Below the pieces are notes generated by a model. That model made no database searches. It was given only the letters and a program-made list of their open reading frames with translations, and had not been told where the DNA came from. From assembly GCA_028292405.1 (NCBI GenBank), contig JAQGMJ010000009.1, positions 1-56,389 on the forward strand: a stretch of 56,389 nucleotides of DNA. The letters run 5' to 3'. The translations under genes and the position numbers were made by a program. Positions within the stretch are counted from its first letter, which is position 1. Each line of letters starts with the position of its first letter. The stretch comes from Betaproteobacteria bacterium (GTDB lineage Bacteria > Pseudomonadota > Gammaproteobacteria > Burkholderiales > JAEUOS01). Positions 25,101-32,979 of the stretch are shown in pieces.

Positions 25101-26340
25101 AGCTGAAGGTTCCGCCCGGCAGCCGCTTGTCGCACCAGGTGTGCGTATCGCCCATCACGAAAATGAAGTTTTTCTGGCAATAGGCCTGGATCGGATCGGC
25201 GGCCGTGGTAATCACCGGAAAACCGTCGTTATTGGCCGAAGTCGCGCCGCCGTAGAACTGGCTGCTCAGGCCGAGGTTACGCAGATAGGCCAGCGCCTGG
25301 TAATACAGCTTGCCGACGTTGTCGTACGTCTTGTAATTCTGGCCGCTGGAGCCGAACTTGTTGATGTAGTTGACCACGCCGGAGTTGGTCACCGCCCCGC
25401 CATATGATCCGCTGGCATCGGCGGTATCCGGATTCGGCACAAAAATGCCGGTCGTGGGATCCCACTCCTTTGCGGTGTTGGCCGTGGCGGCGCCCGAAAG
25501 ATTATAGGTATATTGCCCGGTGAACTTCATCTTCGCCCGCAACACGGCGTTGTCGATCGAGTTGCCGTTGAAGTAGGACAACACGCTGAAGCGCATGCCA
25601 TCCGCGTTTTTCTGAATGGTGCCTTCCGGCTTGTAGATGCTGGTGCCGTAGCGATTGCAATTGGACTCGACATTGATGCTGGAGGCCGAGATGATCGTGC
25701 ATACCTGAACCTGCACGTACACGGAATTGGTATTGGCGCCCGAGGTCATGCCAAACTTCATCTGGGCATTCAGGCCGCTGCTGTTGAAGTAATACGTGCC
25801 CGAGCCCAGCGGCGTGGCCTGGTCCAGCGTCGTGCCGGAAACAGACTTCTCGCCGAAGTTGCCGCCCTGGCTGGTCTGGAATGTGCGCTGCAGGACGGTA
25901 ATGGTGTTCGTGTCGACGATCCGGTTGCCGCCGGTCATCGCATAGCGGAACTCGTCCAGGCCCGCCATCGACACCCAGTTCATGAAATTGCCGCTCCACT
26001 TGGAGCTGCAGGTGTGGCCCGACCCGGCAACGGCGGCGGGAACAAAGTAGCGCGTGATCGCGGTCGCCGTGCTATAGGTACCGATCGGATTGTTATACGA
26101 AGCGTTGTAGTCGTAGCACTTGGCCGGGTCAAAGTACCCGAGATAAGTGGTCGCCGGCACATAGCTGCCCGTATAGGCGGGGGTAATTGCCGTCGGGAAC
26201 TCCACCGATATGGCAAAAACCACGTTCGACGCCAGCGCCGTGCCGGTCAGCAGGGGCACTTGCGAAAGCTGCGCGTTCGCGCTCGACCAGGAAAATAGCG
26301 ACAAGGCCAGTACGGGTAGGTATTTCGCCAGTCTTTTCAT
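22150..26340 (-). CDS. pilY1: PilY1, type IV pilus tip-associated adhesin/assembly protein
   Basis: The protein has 1396 residues from the ATG at 26340 (GAGGGTG upstream); a TTG 15 bases earlier is less likely. The signal peptide ends near SSANAQ. The C-terminal half is the PilY1/PilC beta-propeller, starting near RNRTSLLGDIVNSAPSYVG and containing YVGANDGMLHAFPADD. Acidic loops DSNGDADLGYTFG and DSNFDGATDIVYAADLYGN match the propeller calcium-binding pattern. PilY1 sits at the pilus tip and controls extension, retraction and adhesion. The N-terminal half is variable and may form a VWA-like domain, with no clear MIDAS motif that I can point to. Confidence 0.94.
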   Translation of the reverse strand: MKRLAKYLPVLALSLFSWSSANAQLSQVPLLTGTALASNVVFAISVEFPTAITPAYTGSYVPATTYLGYFDPAKCYDYNASYNNPIGTYSTATAITRYFVPAAVAGSGHTCSSKWSGNFMNWVSMAGLDEFRYAMTGGNRIVDTNTITVLQRTFQTSQGGNFGEKSVSGTTLDQATPLGSGTYYFNSSGLNAQMKFGMTSGANTNSVYVQVQVCTIISASSINVESNCNRYGTSIYKPEGTIQKNADGMRFSVLSYFNGNSIDNAVLRAKMKFTGQYTYNLSGAATANTAKEWDPTTGIFVPNPDTADASGSYGGAVTNSGVVNYINKFGSSGQNYKTYDNVGKLYYQALAYLRNLGLSSQFYGGATSANNDGFPVITTAADPIQAYCQKNFIFVMGDTHTWCDKRLPGGTFSSTNNGQCDAIAGVQAADLGGAGYTDTAVNVTTWTNNISSGLATSGTGAGGASFYMAGLAYWAHINDIRPDLNNNSSSVNITGSYSTVSTYIVDVQESNDIGVNSQYWYAAKYGGFDTGNFSSTTGFSITTPAANGTTTNSNWASYDTLYNNGNRNSSNTDGTNTSNNGIRPKNYLPAGNPNAMINAVNSAFSAIADEAGKASATSQSGQSLPSTGGLYIYQSLYTSGTWTGDVIAALVSDAQFSSSGVTISNPVPPNGWSAAQYLTNAAITPPSGRIILTYNDGIANYTGATADNNSLYHRGVAFNSINDLSVAQRAALNADSAGNADGLGASRISYLRGVRTSEKSYAGGVFRNRTSLLGDIVNSAPSYVGAPSSISFETGYNAFAAANISRKPMIYVGANDGMLHAFPADDTDTSTTGREWLAYIPSPAVRKLSQLTDPNYVHTFYADGTPVVQDACLTTCDGTASPTGKWRTVLVAGMNAGGQGIYALDVSSPGTKGNSTNGFASGLPAAGSATPPNGTVLWEFTDSNGDADLGYTFGRPVITKLQNGRWAAIFGNGYYNNASDGTQSSSGKAALYIVYMSGPSGISGVGKNWILGTDYFKITFPSDPGTTSAPNGLGGPAIIDSNFDGATDIVYAADLYGNLWKIDLSASTSATPVLLFAAKDSANNPQPITGGVSAAPSINGGYMVYFGTGAFIRTADSTDTSGQTVYGINDRNDGTVVAANFRSKGTLNSLQQQVFLAGLTDQTVGTRSASALSNCKVNYPGQGLTSTANPWPPTNFTCPSAQAIGDNVNVQPQQLGYYLDLPATGERFTADSVIVDGGISSYITLQPTNVACKGGADVRKYDLDENTGGRTDFNVFDLTGTGLFNQTQQIVAPSAPGGSVIANVVKLPTGSTVNTGSTYGHQSSGQGLTAGSSAGSTATGGCVAPNVFVTGWGCVGSVNTNKVVDTYCGGTTSDLCIREQKSKASGRLYWRQLFTQ

Positions 26341-26423
26341 TTTCTGCACCCTCAAATCGCAAATCCGTAAGAAAACACTTGCCGGCCCTGGGGCATCGGC
26401 GATGAATTAAATCCGCTGCCGGT

Positions 26424-27032
26424 TTATGGCAGGGGCACGCCTTCCTCAAGCGTCACTACCGTGGTGGACCGCACTCCATAACCCTGGGCGGTGACCCGGT
26501 AATAAAAACCGTCGGCGGGATTGGTGCTGCCGTAAGGCGGCTTTTTCGTGATCTCGATGAAATACTTGGGCTGCGTGGTGGTCGAGCAGCCGTTGCATTG
26601 CGGGGTGACCGCGGGCGTGCCGGTCAGATAGCCCAGGGTCGAGGCGAACGAACTCGAAAACGTATAAGTGGTGTTGAGGTAAATCGGGGTGGTAGTCACC
26701 GACGGGTCAAAAGAACACAAGCCGTTGGCGCAGCTTCCGGTTGCGGGGAAAATCACCGCCGGGTTGCTCATCGGTACCGCGGCGGACGAATACGACCCGT
26801 TGATACGAATCTTCGCATCTCGCAGCGCAGCTTCGGCGGCCGCGAAGGCCACGTCGTAGTCGCGCGAATTGGCGCTCATGCGCTCTTCCGACATGGTGGC
26901 GCGGATCATGCCAGTGCCCAGCAGGGTCAGCGCGACCATGAAAATCAGCGCGATCACCAGCGTCACCCCGCGCTCGCGCGCGCGCAGAGCGGTCCGAGAA
27001 CGATGCCCGAGGCTTCGAGAGAACGTCATCAT
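26424..27032 (-). CDS. pilX: PilX minor pilin / pilus assembly protein
   Basis: The protein has 202 residues from the ATG at 27032 (GAGG 5 bases upstream); the longer reading frame overlaps pilW. The leader ends RARERG before VTLVIALIFMVALTLLG. Glu5 is absent, as in PilX-type priming pilins. EERMSANSRDYDVAFAAAEAALRDAK is the typical PilX helix, and Cys pairs occur in the C-terminal part. It is encoded 31 bases after pilW and about 80 before pilY1. It probably takes part in the tip complex with PilV, PilW, FimT and PilY1. Confidence 0.9.
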   Translation of the reverse strand: MMTFSRSLGHRSRTALRARERGVTLVIALIFMVALTLLGTGMIRATMSEERMSANSRDYDVAFAAAEAALRDAKIRINGSYSSAAVPMSNPAVIFPATGSCANGLCSFDPSVTTTPIYLNTTYTFSSSFASTLGYLTGTPAVTPQCNGCSTTTQPKYFIEITKKPPYGSTNPADGFYYRVTAQGYGVRSTTVVTLEEGVPLP

Positions 27033-27063
27033 GCATACCTCATGGTTTGGTTTCATCGCCTGG

Positions 27064-28074
27064 CTAGAGAATGCTGCGGAACGAGAATACGGACGAGTAG
27101 ACCCGACGCAGCCGACCGTCGGCCGGCGGAGTGAAGACGGCGCCGGGATCAGTAGTCGGATCGCCGACATAATCCGGCCCGAAGAGATTCATCGGTGTCG
27201 TTGACTGGAATCCGGAAGGGCTGGGAGAGCGCACCACCATCGACACCATGATCGCCTTGACGAAACTGAAATTGGCGTCGGCCGGCGTCGTCAGCAAACC
27301 CTTCGGCACATAACGGTTGATCGCGCCGTCCGGCTCGGAATCCTCGCCATACAGCACCTGCAGCGTCTCCACCCCGGGAATCAGGGCAACCGGAGAGCCG
27401 GTCACCAGCGTCCACGATTTGCTGGCCGCCGAAAACACCCGGGTGGCGCAAAAAAGGGTCGGCTCGCCCGCCGAATCAGTAACCTTGTTCGTGAGATCGC
27501 GGGCGACATAGACCGAATCCTCGTAAAAGTCGTCGCCGCGCAGGGCGGTGCCGGTGCAATTGAGAACGGTGCCGTCGCTGGCGCTGCCGTCAAGCTTGTC
27601 GTTGCCGTAATAGCGGAAGGTAATAATGTCCGAATTATTGATATTGTTGATCGTCTGATAGCCGTTGGTCGTGCCGATGCCCGTCGCGCTACCCGGGAGG
27701 TAAGGCGTGGGGGTGCTCCCCTGATTGCCGTCGCTCCCGGACAGCTTGGTATCAAACGGGGCCAGGGTATTGCCGTATTGCAGATAAGCGGGCGCGGGAA
27801 TATTGGTGTTGGGCAGCCGCGCGTTGTTGGCGTATCCCGCCTGACGTGTTTCCCGGCCGAACAGATCGAAGGTAAAACGGGCGGCCTCCTGCATGCGCGT
27901 CAGGTCGGTTTGCCCGCGCTGCGACTGCGAAGCGGCCAGGTAGCCCATCATCACCGCCAGGGAAACGATCAGCCCGATGGCCAGGGAAACCAGCAACTCG
28001 ATCAGCGAAAAACCATCCTGCCGCCGGACGCGCCATCCCGCTGACCCCATGCTCAAAGGTTGGTGTACACGCAT
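27064..28074 (-). CDS. pilW: PilW minor pilin
   Basis: The protein has 336 residues. The start at 28074 is supported by GGAGGT 5 bases upstream and overlaps the pilV stop by 22 bases; an ATG at 28050 has no ribosome site. The prepilin site is RRQDG before FSLIELLVSLAIGL. After the N-terminal helix (RMQEAARFTFDLFGRETRQAGYANN) comes a long beta-rich domain ending in the PilW-type GRLRRVYSSVFSFRS. Confidence 0.92.
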   Translation of the reverse strand: MRVHQPLSMGSAGWRVRRQDGFSLIELLVSLAIGLIVSLAVMMGYLAASQSQRGQTDLTRMQEAARFTFDLFGRETRQAGYANNARLPNTNIPAPAYLQYGNTLAPFDTKLSGSDGNQGSTPTPYLPGSATGIGTTNGYQTINNINNSDIITFRYYGNDKLDGSASDGTVLNCTGTALRGDDFYEDSVYVARDLTNKVTDSAGEPTLFCATRVFSAASKSWTLVTGSPVALIPGVETLQVLYGEDSEPDGAINRYVPKGLLTTPADANFSFVKAIMVSMVVRSPSPSGFQSTTPMNLFGPDYVGDPTTDPGAVFTPPADGRLRRVYSSVFSFRSIL

Positions 28075-28634
28075 TGCGCACCTCCAAGGCCGGCGACAGA
28101 TGAATTGGTAACGCCCGCGTTGCCGGTGCGGATCCGCGATTCGTCCCAGCAGACCTTCACGACCACCTGCGAGGTGACGCTGTTATCGCAGGTCAGAAAG
28201 GCACTCATCGAGGTCGCCGAGCGGCTGAGCAGGTTGCTGGCGCTGTCGCGGCATACCTTGCCCTGCCCCGCCGGCAACAAGTTGACCAGTTCGTTGGTCC
28301 ACACCGTGTACTCGGCATTCGGCATAGTCGTATAGGCGCAGCCGGCCGTGGTGTAGCACGGGGCGTTGGTCGCCGCCGGCGCTGTCGTCAAGGCCAGGTA
28401 ATTGGGCAGGTTGGCAACATTGGCGCGGATCACGTCGGCCATCATGTAGGCATGCTGTGTGGCGATATTCCGGTACATCGCCCCGCCGGTGATCTTCAGG
28501 CTGTTGATGAACATTCCCAGCATGCCCATCATGCCCAGCGCCAAAATCAGCACCGCTACGAGCACCTCGATCATGGTCGAGCCGCGCTGCGGGCCCTCCC
28601 CTGAAACTGCGCGATTTCGAATGGATATGTTCAT
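28053..28634 (-). CDS. pilV: PilV minor pilin
   Basis: The protein has 193 residues. The prepilin site is QRG before STMIEVLVAVLILALG with Glu5 present. The GMFINSLKITGGAMYRN and DVIRANVANLPNY segments are characteristic of PilV. It has several Cys residues in the C-terminal region (TTAGC, VCWDES, GGAQC). Its ATG is 3 bases after the fimT stop, so the two are translationally linked. Confidence 0.92.
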   Translation of the reverse strand: MNISIRNRAVSGEGPQRGSTMIEVLVAVLILALGMMGMLGMFINSLKITGGAMYRNIATQHAYMMADVIRANVANLPNYLALTTAPAATNAPCYTTAGCAYTTMPNAEYTVWTNELVNLLPAGQGKVCRDSASNLLSRSATSMSAFLTCDNSVTSQVVVKVCWDESRIRTGNAGVTNSSVAGLGGAQCVYTNL

Positions 28635-28637
28635 GAT

Positions 28638-29324
28638 TTAGCAGTTCACCTTGGAAACGACGGGACGTCCGGTCAGCGAGATGTCGATTTGCCGGCCCTG
28701 CTTGTTGCTGGCGGTCCCCGACGCGGGACACAGCGTAAAGCCTATCTGGGTGCCCGCCGCCGCGCCCGGGATCGACTGGTTGCCCGCCGTCGCGATGCCG
28801 CCGTAGGGGCGGAACTGGAACGAGGACGGGTGTGTGCCGGCCCCGGACTGGGTGACCGTCAGCACACTGCCGCCGGTCAGGGCCGCGGTGGTGCGCAGCA
28901 CCAGCTCCGTCGAACTGGTCGCGGTATCCCGGACACCGTCGCCGTTGGTATCGACATAGACCATCCGGCCTACCGCCCAGTCGGCGCCCGCGCCTGTGGC
29001 GCAGGCGGTCGTTCCGACCGTCACGGCACAAACGCCGACCCGCACGCCGCGGGTGGCGGCCTCGCTGCGCGCATACGAAAGATCGGCGAGCAGATCGTTG
29101 ATCTGCCCGGTCATCCGCGATTGCGTGATGAACGAGAACAGTCCCGGCGCGCCCAGCGCAACAATGATCGCCAATATGATGATGGCCATCATCAGCTCGA
29201 TGACCGTGAAACCGCGCGCGCGCCCTCCGCTGTCGGCACGATACCCTTGCCGGCGGGCGTGCGCGGCCAGGCTCTCAAACGGATAATTGAGCGGGTAGAT
29301 CCGGTGTGTATGCAATGGCGTCAT
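28638..29324 (-). CDS. fimT: FimT/GspH-type pseudopilin
   Basis: The protein has 228 residues from the ATG at 29324. The prepilin motif RARG before FTVIELMMAIIILAI is preceded by an unusually long leader of about 38 residues; no closer in-frame start with a ribosome site is visible. Downstream, LADLSYARSEAATRGVRVGVCA and the C-terminal FQFRPYGGIATAGNQ follow the GspH/FimT pattern. It is the first gene of the pilin operon. Confidence 0.88.
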   Translation of the reverse strand: MTPLHTHRIYPLNYPFESLAAHARRQGYRADSGGRARGFTVIELMMAIIILAIIVALGAPGLFSFITQSRMTGQINDLLADLSYARSEAATRGVRVGVCAVTVGTTACATGAGADWAVGRMVYVDTNGDGVRDTATSSTELVLRTTAALTGGSVLTVTQSGAGTHPSSFQFRPYGGIATAGNQSIPGAAAGTQIGFTLCPASGTASNKQGRQIDISLTGRPVVSKVNC

Positions 29325-29500
29325 GGTTGCAAGCCCTTTCCTCTGGATTGGATAGTAGTCCAGGGAGACTTGCAACAGCAGCCATGCGCGACAGACGTAC
29401 AAACCGGTCCGATGAGCGGTACCCCCCCTTTGGCCGTCCTGCCGCTGGATGGACAAGGGGGCGGACTCCCACGCCGGGGCCAAGCCCCGCTACGCCGCCC

Positions 29501-30484
29501 TCAGGCCAGGCCGCGCGGCATCGGGAAGCGCACCATCTCTTCGGTGCCGGGGAGCTTTCTTACCGTCTTGGCACCCATCTGGCGCAGGCGCTCGATCACG
29601 TCCTGCACCAGGATTTCCGGCGCCGAGGCGCCGGCGGTGACGCCGACGCGGGTCTTGCCGGCGATCCACGCCGGGTCGAGCTGGTCGGCACGGTCCACCA
29701 TGTAGGAATCGGTGCCCATGGTGCGCGCGACCTCGCGCAGGCGGTTCGAATTGGAGCTGTTGGGCGAGCCCACCACGATCACCACATCGCATTTGGGCGC
29801 CATGAACTTGACGGCATCCTGGCGATTCTGGGTGGCGTAGCAGATGTCGTCTTTCTTCGGCCCGCGGATCGAGGGAAACTTCTCCTTTAGGGCCGCGACG
29901 ATGCGCGCTGCATCGTCCACCGACAAGGTGGTCTGGGTCACATAGGCCAATGCCTCGGGGTCGCGCACCATGAGACTGGCCACGTCCTCGATGGTCTCCA
30001 CGAGGTGCATGCCCTGCTCGGACTGCCCCATCGTGCCTTCGGCCTCGGGGTGGCCCTTGTGGCCGATCATGACAATGTCAAATCCTTCCTTGCGCATCTT
30101 GGCGACTTCGACATGCACCTTGGTCACCAGCGGGCAGGTGGCGTCGAATACCTGGAAGCCGCGCGCATCGGCCTCGCGCCGCACCGATTGCGCCACGCCG
30201 TGGGCGGAAAAAATCAGGGTGGCGCCGGCCGGCACGTCGGCCAGGTCTTCGATGAAAATCGCGCCCTTGGCGCGCAGATCGTCGACCACATACTTGTTGT
30301 GCACGATCTCGTGGCGCACGTAGATCGGCGCCCCGTGCAACTCGAGGGCGCGCTCGACGATGCCGATGGCTCGCTCGACCCCGGCGCAAAAGCCGCGCGG
30401 CTGCGCCAGCAGAATCTCCATTTCGGACTCTGCCTTGGTGTGGCTTCCTGAGGCGGGTGCGATGGGTGCGGTGGGTGCGTTCAT
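29501..30484 (-). CDS. ispH: 4-hydroxy-3-methylbut-2-enyl diphosphate reductase
   Basis: This is the last enzyme of the MEP isoprenoid pathway, a 4Fe-4S enzyme making IPP and DMAPP from HMBPP. Cluster Cys residues are in [22 protein letters not shown] and [21 protein letters not shown] and the final [15 protein letters not shown] complete the active site. The start at 30484 gives 327 residues with a short Ala/Pro lead; the start at 30421 ([10 protein letters not shown], 306 residues) matches the usual N-terminus. It follows fkpB by 23 bases, the classic pairing. Confidence 0.96.
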   Translation of the reverse strand: MNAPTAPIAPASGSHTKAESEMEILLAQPRGFCAGVERAIGIVERALELHGAPIYVRHEIVHNKYVVDDLRAKGAIFIEDLADVPAGATLIFSAHGVAQSVRREADARGFQVFDATCPLVTKVHVEVAKMRKEGFDIVMIGHKGHPEAEGTMGQSEQGMHLVETIEDVASLMVRDPEALAYVTQTTLSVDDAARIVAALKEKFPSIRGPKKDDICYATQNRQDAVKFMAPKCDVVIVVGSPNSSNSNRLREVARTMGTDSYMVDRADQLDPAWIAGKTRVGVTAGASAPEILVQDVIERLRQMGAKTVRKLPGTEEMVRFPMPRGLA

Positions 30485-30507
30485 GGTCAATTCCGGTTTC
30501 CGGCAGG

Positions 30508-30963
30508 CTACATCACCGCCAGGATTTCCGCCTCGAAAACAATGGTGAGGCCGGCAAGGGGATGATTGAAATCGAACAGGGCATCCTCCTCGTTTTTTTC
30601 CAACAGAGTGCCGGCGAATTCGGCCCCGGAGGCGTCGGTAAAGGAGATGCGGCTGCCCGCCTCCTCCTCCAACTCGCGCGGCAGCGTCGCCAGCGAGACG
30701 CGGCGCACCAGTTCCGGGTTGCGCAGGCCGAAGGCCGCCTCCGGCTCCAGCGTGAACGTCTGGCGCTCGCCGGCGCGCATGCCGATCAGGCAATATTCGA
30801 GCGTCTCGGCCAGCTGGCCGGCGCCAAGAGACAGGGTCGCCGGGTTCATGCCGAAGGTGCTCACCGCCTCGCTGCCGTCGGGCAATACCACGCGGTAGCG
30901 CAGGGTCAGGTAGCTGTCCGGCAGCACGCTTTTCGCGCCCGCGGTATCGATTGAAGCTTGCAT
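30508..30963 (-). CDS. fkpB: FKBP-type peptidyl-prolyl isomerase, SlpA-like
   Basis: The protein has 151 residues and no signal peptide, so it is cytoplasmic. It has the SlpA layout: FKBP half ([53 protein letters not shown]), inserted flap domain, then [17 protein letters not shown]. It catalyses prolyl isomerisation and has chaperone activity. It forms an operon with ispH and is divergent from radC. Confidence 0.92.
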   Translation of the reverse strand: MQASIDTAGAKSVLPDSYLTLRYRVVLPDGSEAVSTFGMNPATLSLGAGQLAETLEYCLIGMRAGERQTFTLEPEAAFGLRNPELVRRVSLATLPRELEEEAGSRISFTDASGAEFAGTLLEKNEEDALFDFNHPLAGLTIVFEAEILAVM

Positions 30964-31056
30964 CGCGTATATTTGCCGAAAATCCTTTTTTACAGCCTCT
31001 ATTGTAAGCGATGGCCTTGCACCCAAACCCGGCCGCCGCGCGCTGAAAACACAACA

Positions 31057-31731
31057 ATGACCATCAAGGAATGGCCCGCCGGGGAGCGGCCGCGGGAAAA
31101 ACTGCTGGAGCACGGCGCCGCTGCCTTGAGCGACGCCGAACTGCTGGCGATTTTCCTGCGCATCGGCGTCACCGGCAAAAGCGCCGTCGACCTTGCCCGC
31201 ATCCTGCTCAACCAGTTCGGCAGCCTGAACCGCATATTTGCCGCCCAGCGCGGCGAATTCAATGCCATTCTGGGCATGGGCGATGCGAAATATACCCAGT
31301 TGCAAGCGGTGATCGAAATGGCCCGCCGCGCCCTGCGCGAAGAACTGGTGCAGGGCGTGGCGCTGAACTCGCCGCGCGCGGTGCGCGACTACCTGGCGCT
31401 TTCGCTCGGCCACCTGCCGCACGAATGCTTCACCGTGCTGTTCGTCGACGCGCAAAACCGCCTGCTGGCCGCCGAGGAGATGTTTCGCGGCACCCTGACC
31501 CAGACCAGCGTCTACCCGCGCGAAATCGTCAAAAAAGCCCTGGCACACAACGCCGCCGGGGTGATTTTCGCCCACAACCACCCTTCCGGCACCACCGAAC
31601 CCAGCCACGCCGACAAGCTGCTCACCGAGACCCTGAAAGACGCGCTCAACATGGTAGACGTGCGCGTGCTCGACCATTTTGTCGTCGGCGGGCGCAAGGT
31701 GCTCTCCTTCGCCGAGCACGGATTGCTGTAG
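31057..31731 (+). CDS. radC: RadC family protein (JAMM/MPN domain)
   Basis: The protein has 224 residues from the ATG at 31057. The N-terminal helical domain ([21 protein letters not shown]) has helix-hairpin-helix-like repeats, and the C-terminal JAMM metalloprotease-like domain carries the metal motif [14 protein letters not shown]. The cellular function of RadC is unsettled in spite of its name. This is the chromosomal type, divergent from fkpB and upstream of the ribosomal genes. No mobile element is near. Confidence 0.93.
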   Translation: MTIKEWPAGERPREKLLEHGAAALSDAELLAIFLRIGVTGKSAVDLARILLNQFGSLNRIFAAQRGEFNAILGMGDAKYTQLQAVIEMARRALREELVQGVALNSPRAVRDYLALSLGHLPHECFTVLFVDAQNRLLAAEEMFRGTLTQTSVYPREIVKKALAHNAAGVIFAHNHPSGTTEPSHADKLLTETLKDALNMVDVRVLDHFVVGGRKVLSFAEHGLL

Positions 31732-31786
31732 GCAGCCAACAGCCTGGCGGCAGCGTCCCGGCCTGGCGCGAAAAATGCCGAAGTGC

Positions 31787-31816
31787 TTGAAATATTGGGG
31801 AAATTCCTGGTATACT
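31787..31816 (+). promoter_or_regulatory. Sigma-70 promoter of rpmB-rpmG
   Basis: TTGAAA (31787-31792), 18-base spacer, TATACT (31811-31816). It is followed by a leader of about 135 bases before the rpmB start. Confidence 0.75.
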
Positions 31817-31851
31817 TGCGGGCTTCGTCGATTTCGATGAAGAAGTGTGTG

Positions 31852-31931
31852 GCGGCCAAGCGTTTGCGCCCATGACCCCAGGGGATAAAACCCCGGTCGC
31901 GTTGCGCAGTCCTGGTAGGTCCCTTGGCCGC
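31852..31931 (+). promoter_or_regulatory. Structured 5' leader of rpmB
   Basis: GCGGCCAAG (31852-31860) pairs perfectly with CTTGGCCGC (31923-31931), closing a loop of about 62 bases that holds further short hairpins (CCCC/GGGG runs). The fold ends 26 bases before the rpmB ATG. It could be an autoregulatory site for a ribosomal protein; no family is recognised. Confidence 0.4.
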
Positions 31932-31957
31932 TGGATTTCAATTTACAGGAGCGTTAT

Positions 31958-32191
31958 ATGGCCAAAGTGTGCCAAGTCACGGGCAAGGGCCCGATGGTAG
32001 GGAACAACGTTTCCCACGCCAACAACAAGACCAAGCGTCGTTTTCTGCCGAACCTGCAATACCGCCGCTTTTTCATCGAAAGCGAAAACCGCTGGCTGCG
32101 CCTGCGCGTTTCCTCCGCCGGCCTGCGCATTATCGACAAAAAAGGGATTGACGCAGTTCTCGTAGACCTGCGCGCCCGCGGCGAAATCTAA
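31958..32191 (+). CDS. rpmB: 50S ribosomal protein L28
   Basis: The protein has 77 residues, opening [21 protein letters not shown] and containing [16 protein letters not shown], fully typical of L28. AGGAG lies upstream of the ATG. It is the first gene of the conserved rpmB-rpmG pair. Confidence 0.98.
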   Translation: MAKVCQVTGKGPMVGNNVSHANNKTKRRFLPNLQYRRFFIESENRWLRLRVSSAGLRIIDKKGIDAVLVDLRARGEI

Positions 32192-32202
32192 AGGAGCCTG
32201 AC

Positions 32203-32361
32203 ATGCCACGCGACAAGATCAAACTCGAATCGACCGCCGGTACCGGCCACTTCTACACCACCAACAAGAACAAGCGCACCATGCCTGAAAAAATGGAGAT
32301 CAAGAAATTCGATCCCAAGGCGCGCAAGCACGTGATCTACAAAGAAACCAAAATCAAGTAA
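32203..32361 (+). CDS. rpmG: 50S ribosomal protein L33
   Basis: The protein has 52 residues ([20 protein letters not shown] at the start, [11 protein letters not shown] at the end). AAGGAG precedes the ATG by 7 bases, 12 bases after rpmB. It lacks the zinc-binding Cys pairs, so it is the zinc-independent form. Confidence 0.97.
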   Translation: MPRDKIKLESTAGTGHFYTTNKNKRTMPEKMEIKKFDPKARKHVIYKETKIK

Positions 32362-32368
32362 GACCATC

Positions 32369-32490
32369 GGTCAAAAGTGCACCCCTACTTTTGACCGGCC
32401 TGGCTTGCAAAAAATCGCTGGCAGAGCCAGACGATTTTTAGAATTGAAAAGCTACGAACAAACGCCCCGCGATGCGGGGCTTTTGTTTTT
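32369..32490 (+). terminator. Terminator region after rpmG (three hairpins)
   Basis: Three successive stem-loops: GGTCAAAAGT/ACTTTTGACC (32369-32396); AAAAATCG-CTGGC/GCCAG-CGATTTTT (32410-32439), which ends in a U-run; and GCCCCGC/GCGGGGC (32464-32480) followed by TTTTGTTTTT. The last is a clear intrinsic terminator. Confidence 0.85.
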
Positions 32491-32499
32491 CAGGCCGGC

Positions 32500-32904
32500 T
32501 CAAGGTGAACCGCGCTCGTGGGACTCAACCCCTGAGAGGTCCTTGAACCAGGGCAGCGACGAACGTGCCCAGATCTGTTTCTTCGGCTTGAGCTGCGCGC
32601 GCTGCTTCAGCGTCCCAAGCCGCAAGGTATAGGTGGTCGGATTGCTGATGGCCGTCGCATACACCGGCGTGCCGCACTCCGGGCAAAAGGCATGGATGCG
32701 CTGGGTGCCGCTCTCGGCGGTCTTGATGAAGGTCTTCGGCGTGCCCCTGATCCTGAACTGCGCTGCCGGCGTCAGGATCGAGGTGCGAAACGGCGAACCC
32801 GTGATGTTCTGGCAATCGGTGCAATGGCAGACGTTGACCCCTTCCGGATCGACTTCGCCCTCGAACGTGATCTTGCCGCAATAACAACTGCCTTCCACTT
32901 TCAT
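32500..32904 (-). CDS. GFA-family (CENP-V/GFA domain) zinc protein
   Basis: The protein has 134 residues from the ATG at 32904 (AGGAG upstream). Zinc-ligand pattern: SCYCGKITF, NVCHCTDCQNITGSPF, AFCPECGTPVY. The family includes glutathione-dependent formaldehyde-activating enzyme, but most members are uncharacterised, so a formaldehyde role should not be assumed. The C-terminus IWARSSLPWFKDLSGVES is usual for the group. It follows the desaturase gene behind a hairpin. Confidence 0.85.
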   Translation of the reverse strand: MKVEGSCYCGKITFEGEVDPEGVNVCHCTDCQNITGSPFRTSILTPAAQFRIRGTPKTFIKTAESGTQRIHAFCPECGTPVYATAISNPTTYTLRLGTLKQRAQLKPKKQIWARSSLPWFKDLSGVESHERGSP

Positions 32905-32923
32905 TACCTGTCTCCTAGAAATG

Positions 32924-32950
32924 CAAAACGGACCCACCGGGTCCGTTTTG
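32924..32950. terminator. Bidirectional hairpin terminator after the desaturase gene
   Basis: CAAAACGGACCC (32924-32935), a 3-base loop, then GGGTCCGTTTTG (32939-32950): a 12-bp perfect stem with a TTTT tract at either end, placed 29 bases past the desaturase stop. Confidence 0.75.
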
Positions 32951-32979
32951 CTGCTGCCTGGAACCACTTTGCCAGGATT

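Noticed and set aside
21700..29300. CRISPR array or phage among the repetitive-looking pilin genes
   Set aside because: The Gly/Ser/Thr-rich sequence is PilY1 and pilin coding; there are no regularly spaced repeats.
29501..31057. 518-residue ispH product
   Set aside because: The N-terminal 190 residues are out-of-frame shadow of fkpB; the true start is at 30484 or 30421.
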